Of a stretch of 64,000 nt of DNA, positions 18,474-27,239 are shown one piece after another (the stretch's first letter is position 1; each line of letters begins with the position of its first letter). Source of the stretch: Mycobacterium simiae (GTDB taxonomy: Bacteria > Actinomycetota > Actinomycetes > Mycobacteriales > Mycobacteriaceae); the NCBI RefSeq assembly GCF_010727605.1, contig NZ_AP022568.1:5704001-5768000 (forward strand), read 5' to 3'. Made by a program: the position numbers and the translations under genes. The notes beneath the pieces are model-generated. The model did no database searches and had not been told where the DNA came from. It saw only the letters and a program-made list of their open reading frames with translations.

Positions 18474-18953
18474 ATGACCACCGATGCGGACCAGCGCGTG
18501 CACCCCATGCGCGAGCCATGTCCCGCATGTGGCTGCCCAGACGGCACAATCACCACACGCGGTGGTCAAGACGCGGTGAGATGCGCTGAGTGCCAACGCT
18601 ATTGCTATAACGCGCCACGATCCGAAACGGGCCGCGAACGCCGAACACTGAGCACGCGGCCGGATATCCGGCCAGGACAGCGCAGCCGGATCTTGTTGCG
18701 CGACAACTTCGTCTGCATCATGTGCCACCGCAGTGACGTTGCCCTAGAGATCGGTCACCTGGTCTCCGTCCACGACGCCCGCCTGGTCGGCCTGTCGGAC
18801 CACGACCTGACGAGCGACCACAACCTGGCCGTCATGTGCGACGAGTGCAACAACGGTCTATCTAAACAATCTTTGCCGCCGCACCTGGTCGCAGCAGCTA
18901 TTTGGGCGCAGCGGTTGCGCGAGGGCAGCGACGGTGGCCAGCGCCACGCGTGA
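18474..18953 (+). CDS. HNH endonuclease with N-terminal zinc ribbon
   Basis: 159-aa protein. N-terminal treble-cysteine ribbon CPACGCPDG...CAECQRYC (residues 16-43), then an HNH domain: FVCIMCHRSDVALEIGHLVS and SDHDLTSDHNLAVMCDECNNGL hold paired CxxC zinc ligands and the catalytic His/Asn. Expected to cut DNA. ATG 18474 is taken because upstream in-frame sequence looks non-coding. It sits between a broken IS3 and the left end of the tRNA-Pro island. Phage-like or defence role possible. Confidence 0.8.
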   Translation: MTTDADQRVHPMREPCPACGCPDGTITTRGGQDAVRCAECQRYCYNAPRSETGRERRTLSTRPDIRPGQRSRILLRDNFVCIMCHRSDVALEIGHLVSVHDARLVGLSDHDLTSDHNLAVMCDECNNGLSKQSLPPHLVAAAIWAQRLREGSDGGQRHA

Positions 18954-19101
18954 AACAAGGGCAACGAGGCCGCGCGGACGTTGTCCGCCGACCGGGAGAT
19001 GCGAGTCGGCATCGGGCAACGAGTGTTTGCTAGCCGCATCGCACACGGATTGCATACGCTTCCCATGTCCGGTCAAAAACCTGCTCTGACCTGCAAGAAC
19101 T

Positions 19102-19150
19102 CTGGTCGGGCTGACAGGATTTGAACCTGCGACCACTTGACCCCCAGTCA
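19102..19150. repeat. Left 49-bp copy of tRNA-Pro 3' part (island attachment site)
   Basis: 49 bases identical to 39517-39565, covering the 3' end of tRNA-Pro(GGG) with its T arm, variable loop and anticodon loop. Identity stops at CAGTCA inside the anticodon stem. This is the expected product of integrase-mediated insertion into a tRNA gene and marks the left end of the island. Confidence 0.85.
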
Positions 19151-19240
19151 TAATTTCGGCGTGTCTGGGCGTACACCACTGCGCATCTTCAGAGCTCACA
19201 GTCGTGTGTGCACATCGGCGGACTGCTGTGGACCGGATCT

Positions 19241-19262
19241 AATTGGGGTCAGAATTGGGGTC
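19241..19262. repeat. Tandem AATTGGGGTC pair (12-bp period)
   Basis: AATTGGGGTC at 19241-19250 and 19253-19262. A similar-looking pair of different sequence lies at the other end (39428-39449). Possible integrase arm sites, or the tail of a lost integrase gene: the minus strand reads F-D-P-N-S-D-P-N then stop here. The rest of 19151-19473 shows no gene. Confidence 0.35.
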
Positions 19263-19473
19263 AAATCTGCGTCGCGCCTGTGTTTGCTGGGGCTTCGGGA
19301 GGCCGTTCGTTACGATCCGTAAGTCATTAGGCGCCGTAAGCCGGAAGTTGAGCAGGCAGTCTGTGCGAGCCGCAGGTTGGCATTGACTTACTCAGTACCG
19401 ACAACCGACCCACCAGTGGCCGGATGCAGGATCAAACCGGCGCACGGGTAGGCGGTATCTGGGAAAATATGGG

Positions 19474-20301
19474 ATGAGCAGGAAGCCCCTTGCGGATCAC
19501 GCCGCCTTCCGGACGTGGCCGAAGCAGCCGCGCGAGTGGGGACCGGATGGTTCCGGCTGGCGATCGTGGTTCGGCGGTGGTGTCGTCGATGGCTTGTGTG
19601 ACGTGCTCGATGAGCACCTGGCGACGCGGCCCGGCCGCGACATGTCTATCGCTGCCATCGGTTGTGTGCCCTGGCTGACGAGCGCTGCCGTTGTGGACCG
19701 TCTGGCCGCGTTGGGATCCTGCTGCGTCGTCATCGACAAGTCAGAGAACGCACCACCGCCAGTCCTACGAAAACTGAGCGGGTCCGGGTTCCCTAACGCT
19801 GCGATCACCCGCTTAGAGGACGTGATGCCCGCAGTCGATGGCGCGGCGCCGCTCGTCATAGGTCCATACACACCAAGGGAAGCCACCTGGCACGAGATCG
19901 AAGCGGTGCGCGTCGTGGGCTGGCGAGCGGGAAAATACAAGCCTCTGCCGCACGCGAAGGTACTGGTTCTGGGCCAGGTCGGGTGGGTCACTTACGAAAC
20001 GCCGTACGGCGACCAGGAAGAGTTTCGCTTCATACCATCGAAGGTTTGGTGGGGGTCAGCAAACTGGACAGAACTCTCGAGCATGCATCTGGAGACGGGG
20101 TTCCTCTGTGACGATCTCAAACTTGTTGCGAGCGCTACAGATTTCGTTGCGGACTTGATTGCGTTCTCCGAGCCGCTATCGTCTCAGTCCGCTGGCCCCG
20201 AACCGAGCATGATCGAAGTGCCGTGGGACAACGAAGCGATGGCGCAGGCATCGGCAGAGAGAGACGATGGATACGAAGATCTCTACGACGATGAGGAATA
20301 G
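19474..20301 (+). CDS. PLD-superfamily nuclease-like protein
   Basis: 275 aa. A single HKD-type motif is visible: PLPHAKVLVLG (H160, K162), then KVWWGSANWTELSSMHLETG with GSANW at 194-198 and a Glu near 207, as in bacterial phospholipase D-like nucleases that dimerise to build one active site. The N-terminal half has a Rossmann-like look (MSIAAIGCVPWLT, SCCVVIDKSEN). The tail is highly acidic. No signal peptide, so it acts in the cytoplasm. First gene inside the left boundary of the island; a defence or restriction role is plausible but inferred. Confidence 0.65.
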   Translation: MSRKPLADHAAFRTWPKQPREWGPDGSGWRSWFGGGVVDGLCDVLDEHLATRPGRDMSIAAIGCVPWLTSAAVVDRLAALGSCCVVIDKSENAPPPVLRKLSGSGFPNAAITRLEDVMPAVDGAAPLVIGPYTPREATWHEIEAVRVVGWRAGKYKPLPHAKVLVLGQVGWVTYETPYGDQEEFRFIPSKVWWGSANWTELSSMHLETGFLCDDLKLVASATDFVADLIAFSEPLSSQSAGPEPSMIEVPWDNEAMAQASAERDDGYEDLYDDEE

Positions 20302-20512
20302 CGCCAGACTTGGTGGCCGTGACGGCCCTTCTCCGGTCGCCGATGGACCCTAGTGGCACAGGAGTCGTCGACCTTCGGGAAGCCTGGCCCCACGCCCGCT
20401 GGCGACGGCGGCAGCCATCCTGGCAAGGCGTTCCCTCGGTGCACCGTCTTTGGCGTCAAATCGAGTATCACGGCATGGCCCATTGTGGATACGGTCCTGC
20501 AGGTCGGTTCCA

Positions 20513-21352
20513 CTACCACGGTCGGTAGGGGGATCGCGCAGGGCCGCAACCACACCGGAGGCCTTTCTGGACAATCAATGTAGACACGGCTTGTAGCGCT
20601 AAGTCTGCATTGGGCCCGGGCCCAACGTTCACGTGCATGATCGATCGGTGATCTGGAATCTGATAAGCAAAGTCGACATAGGGCACAAGAAAGCTGCTTC
20701 CACCTCGGAACTTGATGGTATCTTCGGCCATATCGTTAATGGGCGGGCTGATTAAACGCCACTCGGCTTCTGATCGAAACGACTCATCTTTGACAACTGG
20801 CGCGATGGCGAATAAGTCTCTTGCTAAATCATCTATCTCTCGTTGCGCGCGCTCCTCAGAGTCGTGGCCCGTTGACAAGTAGTATTCGAAGAAGGTTTGC
20901 AAGATCTTAATCAGTGCCCGCTGACCGTCACGTCCGTAGAGACACTTTTCCAATCGCCACCCTTCCCGCAACGCACGGATCTTCAACGGTTCCGGGTCGA
21001 AGACCAGCGCGTACCCATCTCCCGGCGGTGTATAGCCGCGCCACTGGCTTAGATCGTCCCATTCCTCGCTGAACGAAGTTACGAATATCGCAGGTGCCCT
21101 TCCCCGAATGATGGGTTTTACATCCAGAAAAGCCTTACGCAGACGCGGTGCCTGCGCAGACAACTCGCGCAGGATTGACATTTGGTCCAGGAGCGACCTC
21201 GCCGATCGGAAAGCCAGCTGATACTCGCTGTGATCATTCAGGTACAAGACATGCGTCGCCCACAGCGCTTTCGAGTCGACAATGCCTAGAAATCCTTTTC
21301 CGCTCGTGTAGTGGCACAGTCCTCTTGGCAGTTCTTCCATGCGTGGGAGCAT
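20513..21352 (-). CDS. DUF2971 domain protein
   Basis: 279 aa if started at 21352 (M-L-P-R-M-E-E-L). The N-terminal GLCHYTSGKGFLGIVDSKAL and LWATHVLYLNDHSEY are the hallmark of DUF2971; later FVTSFSEEWDDLSQWRGYTP and EAEWRLI are also family positions. DUF2971 is of unknown biochemistry and often found in mobile and defence contexts. Convergent with the PLD-like gene, divergent from the DUF4238 gene. ATG 21340 is a possible shorter start; the frame extends to 21451 but without similarity. Confidence 0.75.
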   Translation of the reverse strand: MLPRMEELPRGLCHYTSGKGFLGIVDSKALWATHVLYLNDHSEYQLAFRSARSLLDQMSILRELSAQAPRLRKAFLDVKPIIRGRAPAIFVTSFSEEWDDLSQWRGYTPPGDGYALVFDPEPLKIRALREGWRLEKCLYGRDGQRALIKILQTFFEYYLSTGHDSEERAQREIDDLARDLFAIAPVVKDESFRSEAEWRLISPPINDMAEDTIKFRGGSSFLVPYVDFAYQIPDHRSIMHVNVGPGPNADLALQAVSTLIVQKGLRCGCGPARSPYRPW

Positions 21353-21444
21353 CGCACAACCGTGTACAGCCGTGGGACCAAGCGGCGGGTGGCGGCCACG
21401 CAGAACACCGTGCGGGGTGGGGCCCGCACAGCTAGATTCACACC

Positions 21445-22563
21445 GTGCCACGAAAGAAGCGGTGGCAGGGCAAGTTCCACCCGATGCTGCGCCATATCGA
21501 GCAAATGGCTAATGAGATGACGGCTCGCGGGCAGGAGCCTCGTAAGCACCATCTCGTGCCACGGTTCTACCTCCAAAGGTGGGCTGAGAACGACAAGGTT
21601 CGCGCGACAGAGCTCGATTCAAAACGCACATTCACGCCGTCGCCTCAGAATGCGGCGCGTCGAACTGATTTCTATCGACTCGAAGAAGGCACGTACCAAT
21701 GGGGTTCACCAGTCGCATGGGAGGCCTTTCTCAGCGTGATCGAAGGCCGCGTGTCAACCACGACGGAGGCCCTCGTTACGCGCTCTGCTGGACTTCGAGA
21801 TCTCTCGACGGAGGAATTGCAGGAACTAATGTGGTTCCTGGCGCTCCAGTTCACCCGAGGGATGAACTTCCGCAGAAGTCTGTTGTGGATGCTCGTTCAG
21901 CAGCACGTTGTGCACTACGAGTCGAGCGGTGATGACTCACTGAAGAGGGTTCTCTCGGAGGGCGGGTACGAGACGACCGAGGAGAATGTCACCCGCATGC
22001 GGCAGCAGCTCGCGGAGATGCGCACGAATCCGACTCGGTTGCCGATGCTCACCGCGCTGAAGGTGAAGCACTCCGCAGATTCTGCAGCGAACGTTTATCC
22101 CCACCTGGCTAGCCGACTCCCCGTCATCTACCACACTCCTAGGCAATTGGTCACCTGCGACGAACCGGTGATCGCAATCGACGAGGATATGGGATCGAGG
22201 GACGGTGAGTTCGGGATCGGCAATGCGCCGATCATCGTCTATCCACTTGCACCGGATGTTGTGCTTGCTCTCTTCCGCCGCGACTTCCCGATAGTGCTGA
22301 GCCATTATGAGCCTCTTACCCACAGCGAATTGCTGGCACTGAATCAGTCAATCTTGGGTAATACGTATCTGCACGGTTTCGAGTTGCCCTCCCGACACTT
22401 GACCACGCAACTCTACGTCCCTCCGCTTGCACAGCCCGGCGAACGAATCGTGGTGGCGCGTAGACCAAATGGCGAAGAAGTTCACAAGCTGACCCCCGGA
22501 CGGCGACGATGGCGCGGGCAACCCCAAGCGCCTCGCAGGCCGGTTCAGAGGTGGTGGCCGTGA
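21445..22563 (+). CDS. DUF4238 domain protein
   Basis: 372 aa. The N-terminal KHHLVPRFYLQRWAENDKVR is the DUF4238 signature, and the C-terminal third (IVYPLAPDVVLALFRRDFPI and NQSILGNTYLHGF) also fits. The H-H and later His/Asp positions suggest a nuclease-like centre, unproven. GTG start at 21445, 92 bases divergent from the DUF2971 gene. DUF4238 genes are scattered in islands and phages; a role in defence is inferred from neighbours. Confidence 0.75.
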   Translation: MPRKKRWQGKFHPMLRHIEQMANEMTARGQEPRKHHLVPRFYLQRWAENDKVRATELDSKRTFTPSPQNAARRTDFYRLEEGTYQWGSPVAWEAFLSVIEGRVSTTTEALVTRSAGLRDLSTEELQELMWFLALQFTRGMNFRRSLLWMLVQQHVVHYESSGDDSLKRVLSEGGYETTEENVTRMRQQLAEMRTNPTRLPMLTALKVKHSADSAANVYPHLASRLPVIYHTPRQLVTCDEPVIAIDEDMGSRDGEFGIGNAPIIVYPLAPDVVLALFRRDFPIVLSHYEPLTHSELLALNQSILGNTYLHGFELPSRHLTTQLYVPPLAQPGERIVVARRPNGEEVHKLTPGRRRWRGQPQAPRRPVQRWWP

Positions 22564-22566
22564 CGT

Positions 22567-23000
22567 TCAGCCGGACATCCCGGCTGGCGTGGCGGCGAAG
22601 TCGTCCGGGAGTTCGAATTCCAGTAGATCCCGCCCGTCGATCGCCAGGTTGTTGAGACGTGCCAGCGGCGGACAATTCGAGTGCACCGTCATCCTCGAAC
22701 CACTCAACCTCTTCGAGAACCGCGTCCATCGGCCTACGCATAAGCAGCTCCAACGCCGCCACATCGGTCACCGTAAATCCGTGCCGCGCCGGGAAATAGT
22801 CATAGATGGCAACCTCTACGGGGATGAGCGCGATCAGAACCATCAGGACGGCGTTCTGTTCTACATCGTCGAGACCGTCGCTGCCAAGCCGCCGCTCAGA
22901 CGGGCTGTCGGGCGTGGGCGCTAGATCTGCTCGTCGCCAACCTGCACGCCAACAAGATTCGCAGACAGTCACGGTTGACGGTGCGGCCACCCACGCTGAA
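22567..23000 (-). pseudogene. Remnant of a hypothetical gene, frameshifted
   Basis: Two frames carry protein-like pieces: one holds DYFPARHGFTVTDVAALELL then EEVEWFEDDGALELSAA (about 22660-22840), the other holds LARLNNLAIDGRDLLEFELP and ends at 22567. Together they read as the C-terminal part of one gene. Near 22921-22990 a stretch matches the 5' part of the gene at 24951, with a one-base shift. So this is probably a broken paralogue or mosaic. No family recognised. Confidence 0.5.
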
Positions 23001-23259
23001 AGTACGCGGCGCGCGGGTCAGGCTTCTGTGGCTTGAGGAATCCTTCAAAGTCGGCAGTTCGGATGATCCATTGAACTGCCGACTGTGGCAGGTAGCGGTC
23101 GCCATCGCGCACATCCCAGAAACCATCGTTAGCACCAGGACCCCCGAGGCGCTCGATCTCGCTGCGCGCGAACTCCGACACCGGCATCCAGATACCGTTC
23201 ACCAACACCCGCCGGATCTGCTCGTGCAGGAGGGGCCACCACGCTTCAATTGCTGTCAT
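22969..23259 (-). CDS. Hypothetical protein (96 aa)
   Basis: Starts MTAIEAWWPLLHEQIRRVL and continues with VNGIWMPVSEFARSEIERLG, composition typical of real coding sequence. ATG at 23259. Ends within the repeat shared with the gene at 25864, so its C-terminus may be truncated. No family recognised. A degenerate tRNA copy lies just upstream. Confidence 0.5.
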   Translation of the reverse strand: MTAIEAWWPLLHEQIRRVLVNGIWMPVSEFARSEIERLGGPGANDGFWDVRDGDRYLPQSAVQWIIRTADFEGFLKPQKPDPRAAYFQRGWPHRQP

Positions 23260-23280
23260 GCCGCTCCCAATCTGACTCGC

Positions 23281-23329
23281 GGGCTAGTGGACAGGATTCG
23301 ATTCGAACCTGCGACCACTGACCCAGTGT
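23281..23329. repeat. Degenerate third copy of tRNA-Pro 3' part
   Basis: GACAGGATT, GAACCTGCGACCAC and TGACCC blocks match the att repeat in order, interrupted by small insertions (AGTG, CGATTC). Not a functional tRNA. May be an old attachment site inside the island. Confidence 0.5.
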
Positions 23330-23650
23330 CGTCGAAGCGGTTCGTTGGCGTCCGCCAGTGTCCCGTTTCTCCTACGTCATCGCTGATAGGGGTCATGTGC
23401 GGAAAGTCGCGGACACCGCCGGATTGAGCCGCGTTGCGATCCAGTGCCATACCCGCCGATGCCGATGGGAATCATCAACGAGCAAGGTGCTCAAAGGTAT
23501 TCGTAGCTCCGGGACGGCTCACTCGCCCCCCTCACTGTCGCCCTGCCTCAGGCCGCAGAGCACCGATAGCTGCGTTCTGCCCCGGCAACTCGTCTGGCGG
23601 ATAAATGAGTAATCCCCCGTCAACCGCCCGTAGCAGGCAGGCTTAGGGCT
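23330..23650. other. Intergenic region before HEPN-like gene
   Basis: 320 bases with no convincing gene or motif; presumably contains the promoter of the gene at 23651. Confidence 0.4.
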
Positions 23651-24928
23651 GTGACCGAATCGCGGCCGCCAGAACGACCGGCCAACCCGAATTGGGACGA
23701 TTCGGTCCGGTTCGAAGGGGTGGTCGCGTTCTCTTTCGTGTTGCCGTTCCTGCTTCCGCTAGAACCACAGTCGGTGCCGATCCGTGTCGATGATGATTAC
23801 CTGCGAATTCGCGGAGTGGCACCGGCAGAGTTCGATGACGCCTGGATGCAGATGCCGCTCAGCTGTTTAACGATGTGGTCGGTGGCAGCCGACGGAACTG
23901 ACCCTGTCATTAAGGACACGACGGTGGCATCCGCTGCGCTGGCCCATATCACCGGTGGGGAGCCACGGCCCGCTCCACCGCCGAGCGACGACTACAGCCG
24001 CAAACGCTCGGCTGTAGTCGTCGTGATCCCAGTCAAGAGCCGCACCGCCGCCCTCACGCCGCCGCACGACGGCAAGGTGGATCCGTTGACGCTCGCGCAC
24101 TGGCTTATCGCGGACACTGTGCGATCTTCGCGGATAGCTTCCAAGGCCCCGATTCCGGAGTTGCATTACCGGTCGCTAAACCCGATCGTCCCGGCTGCAT
24201 TCGGAACGGTGTGTGAAGGCGGCCAGGTCAGCTTCGCTACAGGACAGACCGTCATCGTGCTGGATCACCTGCCTGCACGAATGGCATCCGTGTCACCGGT
24301 CGACCCGGCCGTAATCGGCAATATCTTCGGGCAGCTCACTCGCGGCAGCATCAGCGTGCTGATCCGCGATCACTTTGCTCGCGCACACTCCGAGCACTCC
24401 GCTGGTGACCGTCGAGCGTCGGTCCTGAGTCTCGCTATCACGTGCGAACTGATGCTCGACAGCACCCTTGCCGCGATGCTTTGGGAGGAAGGTGAGACGC
24501 CCGCCCAGGCCGCGCAGGTGTGGGCCGACGCTAGCTCGATTACGCAGCGGGTCAAATCGATGTACTCCGGCCGTCTCGGCGGGAGTTGGCACATCGATGG
24601 CGTTGGCCCGGTGGGGCATTGGCGGGAGCACATCGTCGATATCCGCAATAGCGTCATCCATTCCGGGCGGACCCCGTCGGAGCCGGAGTCGGAGAAGTCG
24701 GCAGCGGCGGCGTCCGAGTTGCTCACCTTCGTGAGCAAACGCCTGGTGCTGAAGTGGAAGACTTACCCGAAGACCCTGGCAGTGTTGTGCGGGCGGTCGT
24801 CGGTCGAGACGCACGCCTCGAAGAAGCAGCGGGCGAACGTTCTTGCTGAACTAGAACGATGCTCAACATTCGCCGTTGAGTTTCATCGCTGGCGCGACGA
24901 GTGGCTGGAGGAACGTACCCTGCTGTAG
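23651..24928 (+). CDS. HEPN-like domain protein
   Basis: 425 aa. The last 170 residues look like a helical HEPN/Apea-type domain: ARAHSEHSAGDRRASVLSLA begins it, and the R-x4-H RNase motif appears as DIRNSVIHSG (RNSVIH, residues 332-337). The N-terminal 240 residues are beta-rich and unrecognised, perhaps a sensor. HEPN RNases usually kill or arrest infected cells by cutting RNA. GTG start at 23651. Monocistronic; convergent with the gene at 24951. A perfect 15-bp hairpin lies in its coding sequence (23986-24023). Confidence 0.6.
   Translation: MTESRPPERPANPNWDDSVRFEGVVAFSFVLPFLLPLEPQSVPIRVDDDYLRIRGVAPAEFDDAWMQMPLSCLTMWSVAADGTDPVIKDTTVASAALAHITGGEPRPAPPPSDDYSRKRSAVVVVIPVKSRTAALTPPHDGKVDPLTLAHWLIADTVRSSRIASKAPIPELHYRSLNPIVPAAFGTVCEGGQVSFATGQTVIVLDHLPARMASVSPVDPAVIGNIFGQLTRGSISVLIRDHFARAHSEHSAGDRRASVLSLAITCELMLDSTLAAMLWEEGETPAQAAQVWADASSITQRVKSMYSGRLGGSWHIDGVGPVGHWREHIVDIRNSVIHSGRTPSEPESEKSAAAASELLTFVSKRLVLKWKTYPKTLAVLCGRSSVETHASKKQRANVLAELERCSTFAVEFHRWRDEWLEERTLL
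23986..24023. repeat. Perfect 15-bp inverted repeat inside the HEPN-like gene
   Basis: CGACGACTACAGCCG (23986-24000), 8-base loop, CGGCTGTAGTCGTCG (24009-24023). It encodes a linker DDYSRKRSAVVVV region. Strong enough to affect translation or transcription of the gene. Confidence 0.8.
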
Positions 24929-24950
24929 CCGGTCGACCTCCGGCTGCAAG

Positions 24951-25964
24951 CTAGCGTGGCGTCTCCGGCACCTCGTTCCCGTCGCGGTCGAGCAGCACCA
25001 GTTTCTGTGTCAGCCCATGCGGCCGCGCCGTCGTCCGGATTCTGTATAGCCACCACGCCTGCTGCACCACCCGCCGCGCCACGCAGAGAGTGTGGAGGAA
25101 CAGGCCGGTGTCCGGCGCCCGCGCGCTCATGCGCCCATGCTCATACAGCGCCTTGCTCGCGACCTCGGTGGTCACAGTGGTCAATGCCCATGTCTTCGCG
25201 TGGCTGACGCCGGAGCAGATCCGCCACGCAGTAAGCAGAGACTCCGGATGCCCAGGAAGATCGTCGATCGACTCAATCAGCTTCTCGAACCCGCCGGACT
25301 TGCCGTTCGCGATGTCGATGCCCAGCCTCTGTGCTGCGTCCGTGGCCCACTGCTGCCGTTCCTGATGCTCACCGCCGTCGTCGATAGGTGTTCCGCTGTA
25401 CGCCTTCGCCGAGTACCGCCACGAGTCGCGGTGGTGCCAGATTAGCCGGGCGAGCCGGGTATCGACGTCGTCGGAATCGAGCAGCCAGACTGCGGCACCG
25501 GCCGACTCGTAGGCGGCCCGAAGGAGTGCGAACTGCGGAGTCGTCCACGGAGCGTTGAGCACCAGCGTGCACGCGGCTTCGACGTTCTCGACCGCGTACA
25601 CCAACCCTCGGCGCGCGACGGTCGCAGCCCATATGTCGGGGAACCGTGCTTCGTCATTGGCAAGGTCACTGTTGTTGTCTGCGTGATGGTCGGGCTTCTT
25701 GTGCACAAGCGAGCCGATCTGAAGTACCTGCTCCAACTCCCGGTGGATGTCACGGTCATACTCCTGGTTCACAGCGAATAGAGTTACCAGCAACGGCCTT
25801 CGGGATTCATCGGTTTTCACATGCTCGCCCTCGTATGTCTCAGCGAGGTTGTTCCGTAGACGATAGATATGCTCGTCACCAACCTGAACGGCCAACAAGA
25901 TTCGCAGACGATCACGGTTGATGGTTCGGTGCCGAACCCGTACCTCGGTGCCAACGGCCAACAT
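24951..25964 (-). CDS. Hypothetical helical protein (DUF5677-like)
   Basis: 337 aa, mostly helical. The middle has AENVEAACTLVLNAP-like and LLRAAYESAGAAVWLLDSDD segments and later AWRICSGVSHAKTWAL, a pattern I associate loosely with DUF5677 and other HEPN-related helical bundles; VSHAKT holds a conserved-looking His. Start uncertain: ATG 25964 includes the 60-base stretch that is repeated near 22921, so translation may begin further in. Function unknown; convergent with the HEPN-like gene. Confidence 0.5.
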   Translation of the reverse strand: MLAVGTEVRVRHRTINRDRLRILLAVQVGDEHIYRLRNNLAETYEGEHVKTDESRRPLLVTLFAVNQEYDRDIHRELEQVLQIGSLVHKKPDHHADNNSDLANDEARFPDIWAATVARRGLVYAVENVEAACTLVLNAPWTTPQFALLRAAYESAGAAVWLLDSDDVDTRLARLIWHHRDSWRYSAKAYSGTPIDDGGEHQERQQWATDAAQRLGIDIANGKSGGFEKLIESIDDLPGHPESLLTAWRICSGVSHAKTWALTTVTTEVASKALYEHGRMSARAPDTGLFLHTLCVARRVVQQAWWLYRIRTTARPHGLTQKLVLLDRDGNEVPETPR

Positions 25965-26084
25965 CGACGGATGAGGCTAGATTCCCGTCCCTGGGTACTC
26001 ATAGTGTCTGACTTGCAGGACTAGATAGCGAAACGCCGAGCCTCCTCACGCGTCGGGGATGCTCGATTTGATTGGATAGGTGCA

Positions 26085-27239
26085 ATGGCGAAGCTCATGC
26101 CGATCAACGGCCGCGTACTTGCCTGGGCATTTCGGGACCGCGAATTAACGCGTTCGGCCGTGGCCGACAAATTGAGTGTCGACGAAGAGCTGATTCAAAG
26201 CTGGCTCGACGAAGACGTCAATCCAAACAAAAGTCAGTTCGATTCATTGGTAAAGCTGCTCGGTTGCACACCATCATTTCTCTTCCTTCCACAACCGCCC
26301 GAATCCAATCGAGAAGCCCGAGTTAATTTCCGAAGGCACGCCGACGCTCCCGAGCGCATCCCGTCGGAAACCGAGAAAGCAATGCGGACAGCACAAACGG
26401 TGCTCCGCATTGCAAAGTGGCTCTCTGAACGAGATCAGCCGCACGAACTCGACGACGCGTTGGTTCCGCGAGCTAGCCGAGGTGAAGCTCCCGACGTCGT
26501 TGCTGATCGTCTTCGCACGTGGCTCGATTGGTCCGAAGCCAAGCAGACGGGACCCAAGGCGACCGACACCAGTGCGGCCAAGGCAATGCGCGCCGCTATA
26601 CAACGACGTCGAATCTTCGTGCTTCATCTCACGATGGACGAGGGGGTAACGCGAGGCTTCAGCCTGCACGAGGGTGTCACCTCGCTTGTCGCCATCAATA
26701 CGCGAGACCATGTCCGTGCGCGATTCTTCTCTTATGCACACGAATTAGCACACTTAGCTCTGCGTGACGATTCTGTTTGTCTGACTCGGAACGACAGCAG
26801 CGAGACGGAGCAATTCTGTAATCGCGTGGCAGCAGCGCTGCTCATGCCACGGCAATCGTTCCGAGATTTTGTCGACCGCCGGACGGGTGGTCGCGTGGAA
26901 ACTCGCGAAAACGTCGTCAGCATTCGTAACTACTTCAAAGTGAGTCTTCAAGCGGCGGCCATCCGTGCCGGGACATTAGGCCTTGCGCCGAGGTATCTGT
27001 ACGACATCATCGCCGAGGAGGTTGAGAGCAAGAGTCAAGGGGGCACTTACGTGCCCGGTAACGAACGAACCAGGCCAAGAGTTCGCGTCGACCAGTACGG
27101 CTCGGGATTTGTGAACTCTCTGGCAGACGCGGAGCAGGCGGGTTATCTCAAGCGCCCGCAAGTCCTAGACCTACTTCGTTTGTCTGACAAAGAATTCGAC
27201 ACCGCTCGCAGTCTCGCCTTCAGTGAGGGCGAGGGGTGA
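26085..27239 (+). CDS. HTH plus ImmA/IrrE metallopeptidase (COG2856), TA antitoxin-type
   Basis: 384 aa. N-terminal XRE-like HTH (residues 10-65; LTRSAVADKLSVDEELIQSW), then a zinc peptidase domain of the ImmA/IrrE family: AHELAHLAL with HELAH at 219-223 and ETEQFCNRVAAALLMP supplying the further acidic ligand and helix. ImmA cleaves phage repressors; IrrE cleaves DdrO. Its stop overlaps the next start as GTGA, and that gene is a DUF4411 PIN-like protein. This gene pair is a known predicted toxin-antitoxin type, with the COG2856 protein as antitoxin. Confidence 0.88.
   Translation: MAKLMPINGRVLAWAFRDRELTRSAVADKLSVDEELIQSWLDEDVNPNKSQFDSLVKLLGCTPSFLFLPQPPESNREARVNFRRHADAPERIPSETEKAMRTAQTVLRIAKWLSERDQPHELDDALVPRASRGEAPDVVADRLRTWLDWSEAKQTGPKATDTSAAKAMRAAIQRRRIFVLHLTMDEGVTRGFSLHEGVTSLVAINTRDHVRARFFSYAHELAHLALRDDSVCLTRNDSSETEQFCNRVAAALLMPRQSFRDFVDRRTGGRVETRENVVSIRNYFKVSLQAAAIRAGTLGLAPRYLYDIIAEEVESKSQGGTYVPGNERTRPRVRVDQYGSGFVNSLADAEQAGYLKRPQVLDLLRLSDKEFDTARSLAFSEGEG

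Noticed and set aside
19102..19150. Second tRNA-Pro gene
   Set aside because: Only the 3' part is present; the acceptor 5' strand and D arm are missing, so it is an attachment-site copy.
22316..22990. Minus-strand open frame of 224 codons as an intact gene
   Set aside because: Only its middle part looks coding; the C-terminal part is antisense to the DUF4238 gene and the proper continuation is in another frame, so it is called a pseudogene.
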